From positions 682,001 through 746,000 of the forward strand of contig NZ_CP034539.1 in NCBI RefSeq assembly GCF_003963535.1: a stretch of DNA of 64,000 nucleotides, in the 5' to 3' direction. A program made the position numbers and the translations under genes. The stretch is from Streptomyces cyaneochromogenes (GTDB taxonomy: Bacteria > Actinomycetota > Actinomycetes > Streptomycetales > Streptomycetaceae). Every line of letters begins with the position of its first letter. Within the stretch, counting starts at the first letter, position 1. Shown piece by piece: positions 63,895 to 64,000 of this stretch. Under the pieces are notes generated by a model. That model was not told the origin of the DNA and did no database searches. It saw only the letters and a program-made list of their open reading frames with translations.

Positions 63895-64000
63895 GCGAGG
63901 GCGTCCAGGGGCGCGGGCACCGACTCCTGCCGGAGCAGTGGCGGGTCCTGGTGCGGCATGAGGAGCGGTGGGAGTTTCACGCAATCCCGCGCGGACATCA
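63891..64000 (+). CDS. amfA: Second ABC transporter of the lanthipeptide operon, 3'-truncated by the window end
   Basis: A GTG at 63891 overlaps the amfB stop and opens a frame that continues past the window edge. The 36 visible residues (starting MSEGVQGRGHRLLPEQWRVL) are charged and do not yet reach a transmembrane or ATPase motif. In all known AmfS/SapB operons a second half-transporter follows here (amfA/ramB), which is the basis for the call. Confidence 0.7.
   Translation, partial: MSEGVQGRGHRLLPEQWRVLVRHEERWEFHAIPRGH

Overview
This is a 64 kb piece of a very GC-rich actinobacterial chromosome, almost certainly Streptomyces. The evidence is the codon bias (G/C in the third position nearly everywhere), frequent GTG starts, many ATGA/GTGA start-stop overlaps, mycothiol-dependent formaldehyde detoxification, a SapB/AmfS-type class III lanthipeptide locus, an OtrA-type ribosomal protection protein and DmdR/IdeR-type iron boxes. 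No tRNA, rRNA, CRISPR array, prophage or insertion sequence was seen.

Layout. 1-3143: a partial unknown gene, a short-chain dehydrogenase and a two-gene mycothiol-dependent formaldehyde module (mscR plus a metallo-beta-lactamase-fold hydrolase). 3259-6980: a sulfide/persulfide homeostasis island made of a CstB-like metallo-beta-lactamase/rhodanese fusion, a TauE/SafE exporter, a CsoR-family repressor with CstR-like residues and a YgaP-like membrane rhodanese, with three near-identical palindromic operators. 6973-7728: two gene relics back to back, a transketolase C-terminus on the minus strand and a polyketide synthase acyltransferase tail on the plus strand. 7757-9511: an ABC exporter.

9537-22045: an NRPS-independent siderophore locus with iron boxes, a ferric-siderophore reductase, two FecCD permeases, an ATPase, a binding lipoprotein, an ATP-grasp ligase, two IucA/IucC synthetases, an MFS exporter and a PLP decarboxylase, closed by a strong terminator. 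22129-26961: a small secreted protein, a SnoaL-like protein, a stand-alone alanyl-tRNA-synthetase-like protein with a possible Ala-rich leader peptide, folD behind a recognisable ZTP (pfl) riboswitch, and an ECF sigma factor with a membrane partner. 27067-29015: an orphan cytochrome oxidase subunit I. 29023-39616: secreted glycoside hydrolases (GH27 and an endoglycoceramidase-like GH5), two paralogous glycosyltransferases (one coupled to a TipA-like MerR regulator), a PepSY protein, a TetR/beta-propeller pair and a TPR protein.

39661-41731: an OtrA-like ribosomal protection protein with an overlapping upstream ORF. 41948-49389: a complete form II carbon-monoxide-dehydrogenase-like molybdenum hydroxylase operon with maturation genes. 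49489-56602: a metallophosphoesterase, a family 2 glycosyltransferase with rmlC, and convergent rmlA-rmlB-rmlD-methyltransferase genes (dTDP-rhamnose supply for a surface polymer or glycoside). 56697-64000: a large SpoIIE-type phosphatase divergent from the amfT-amfS-amfB-amfA lanthipeptide operon (aerial-hypha surfactant), which runs off the end of the window.

The points most worth following up are the regulatory RNAs (the ZTP riboswitch with a visible anti-Shine-Dalgarno pairing, the otrA overlapping leader ORF, the Ala-rich leader of the synthetase paralogue), the editing-domain-less AlaRS paralogue itself, and the siderophore cluster with its unusual ATP-grasp member.
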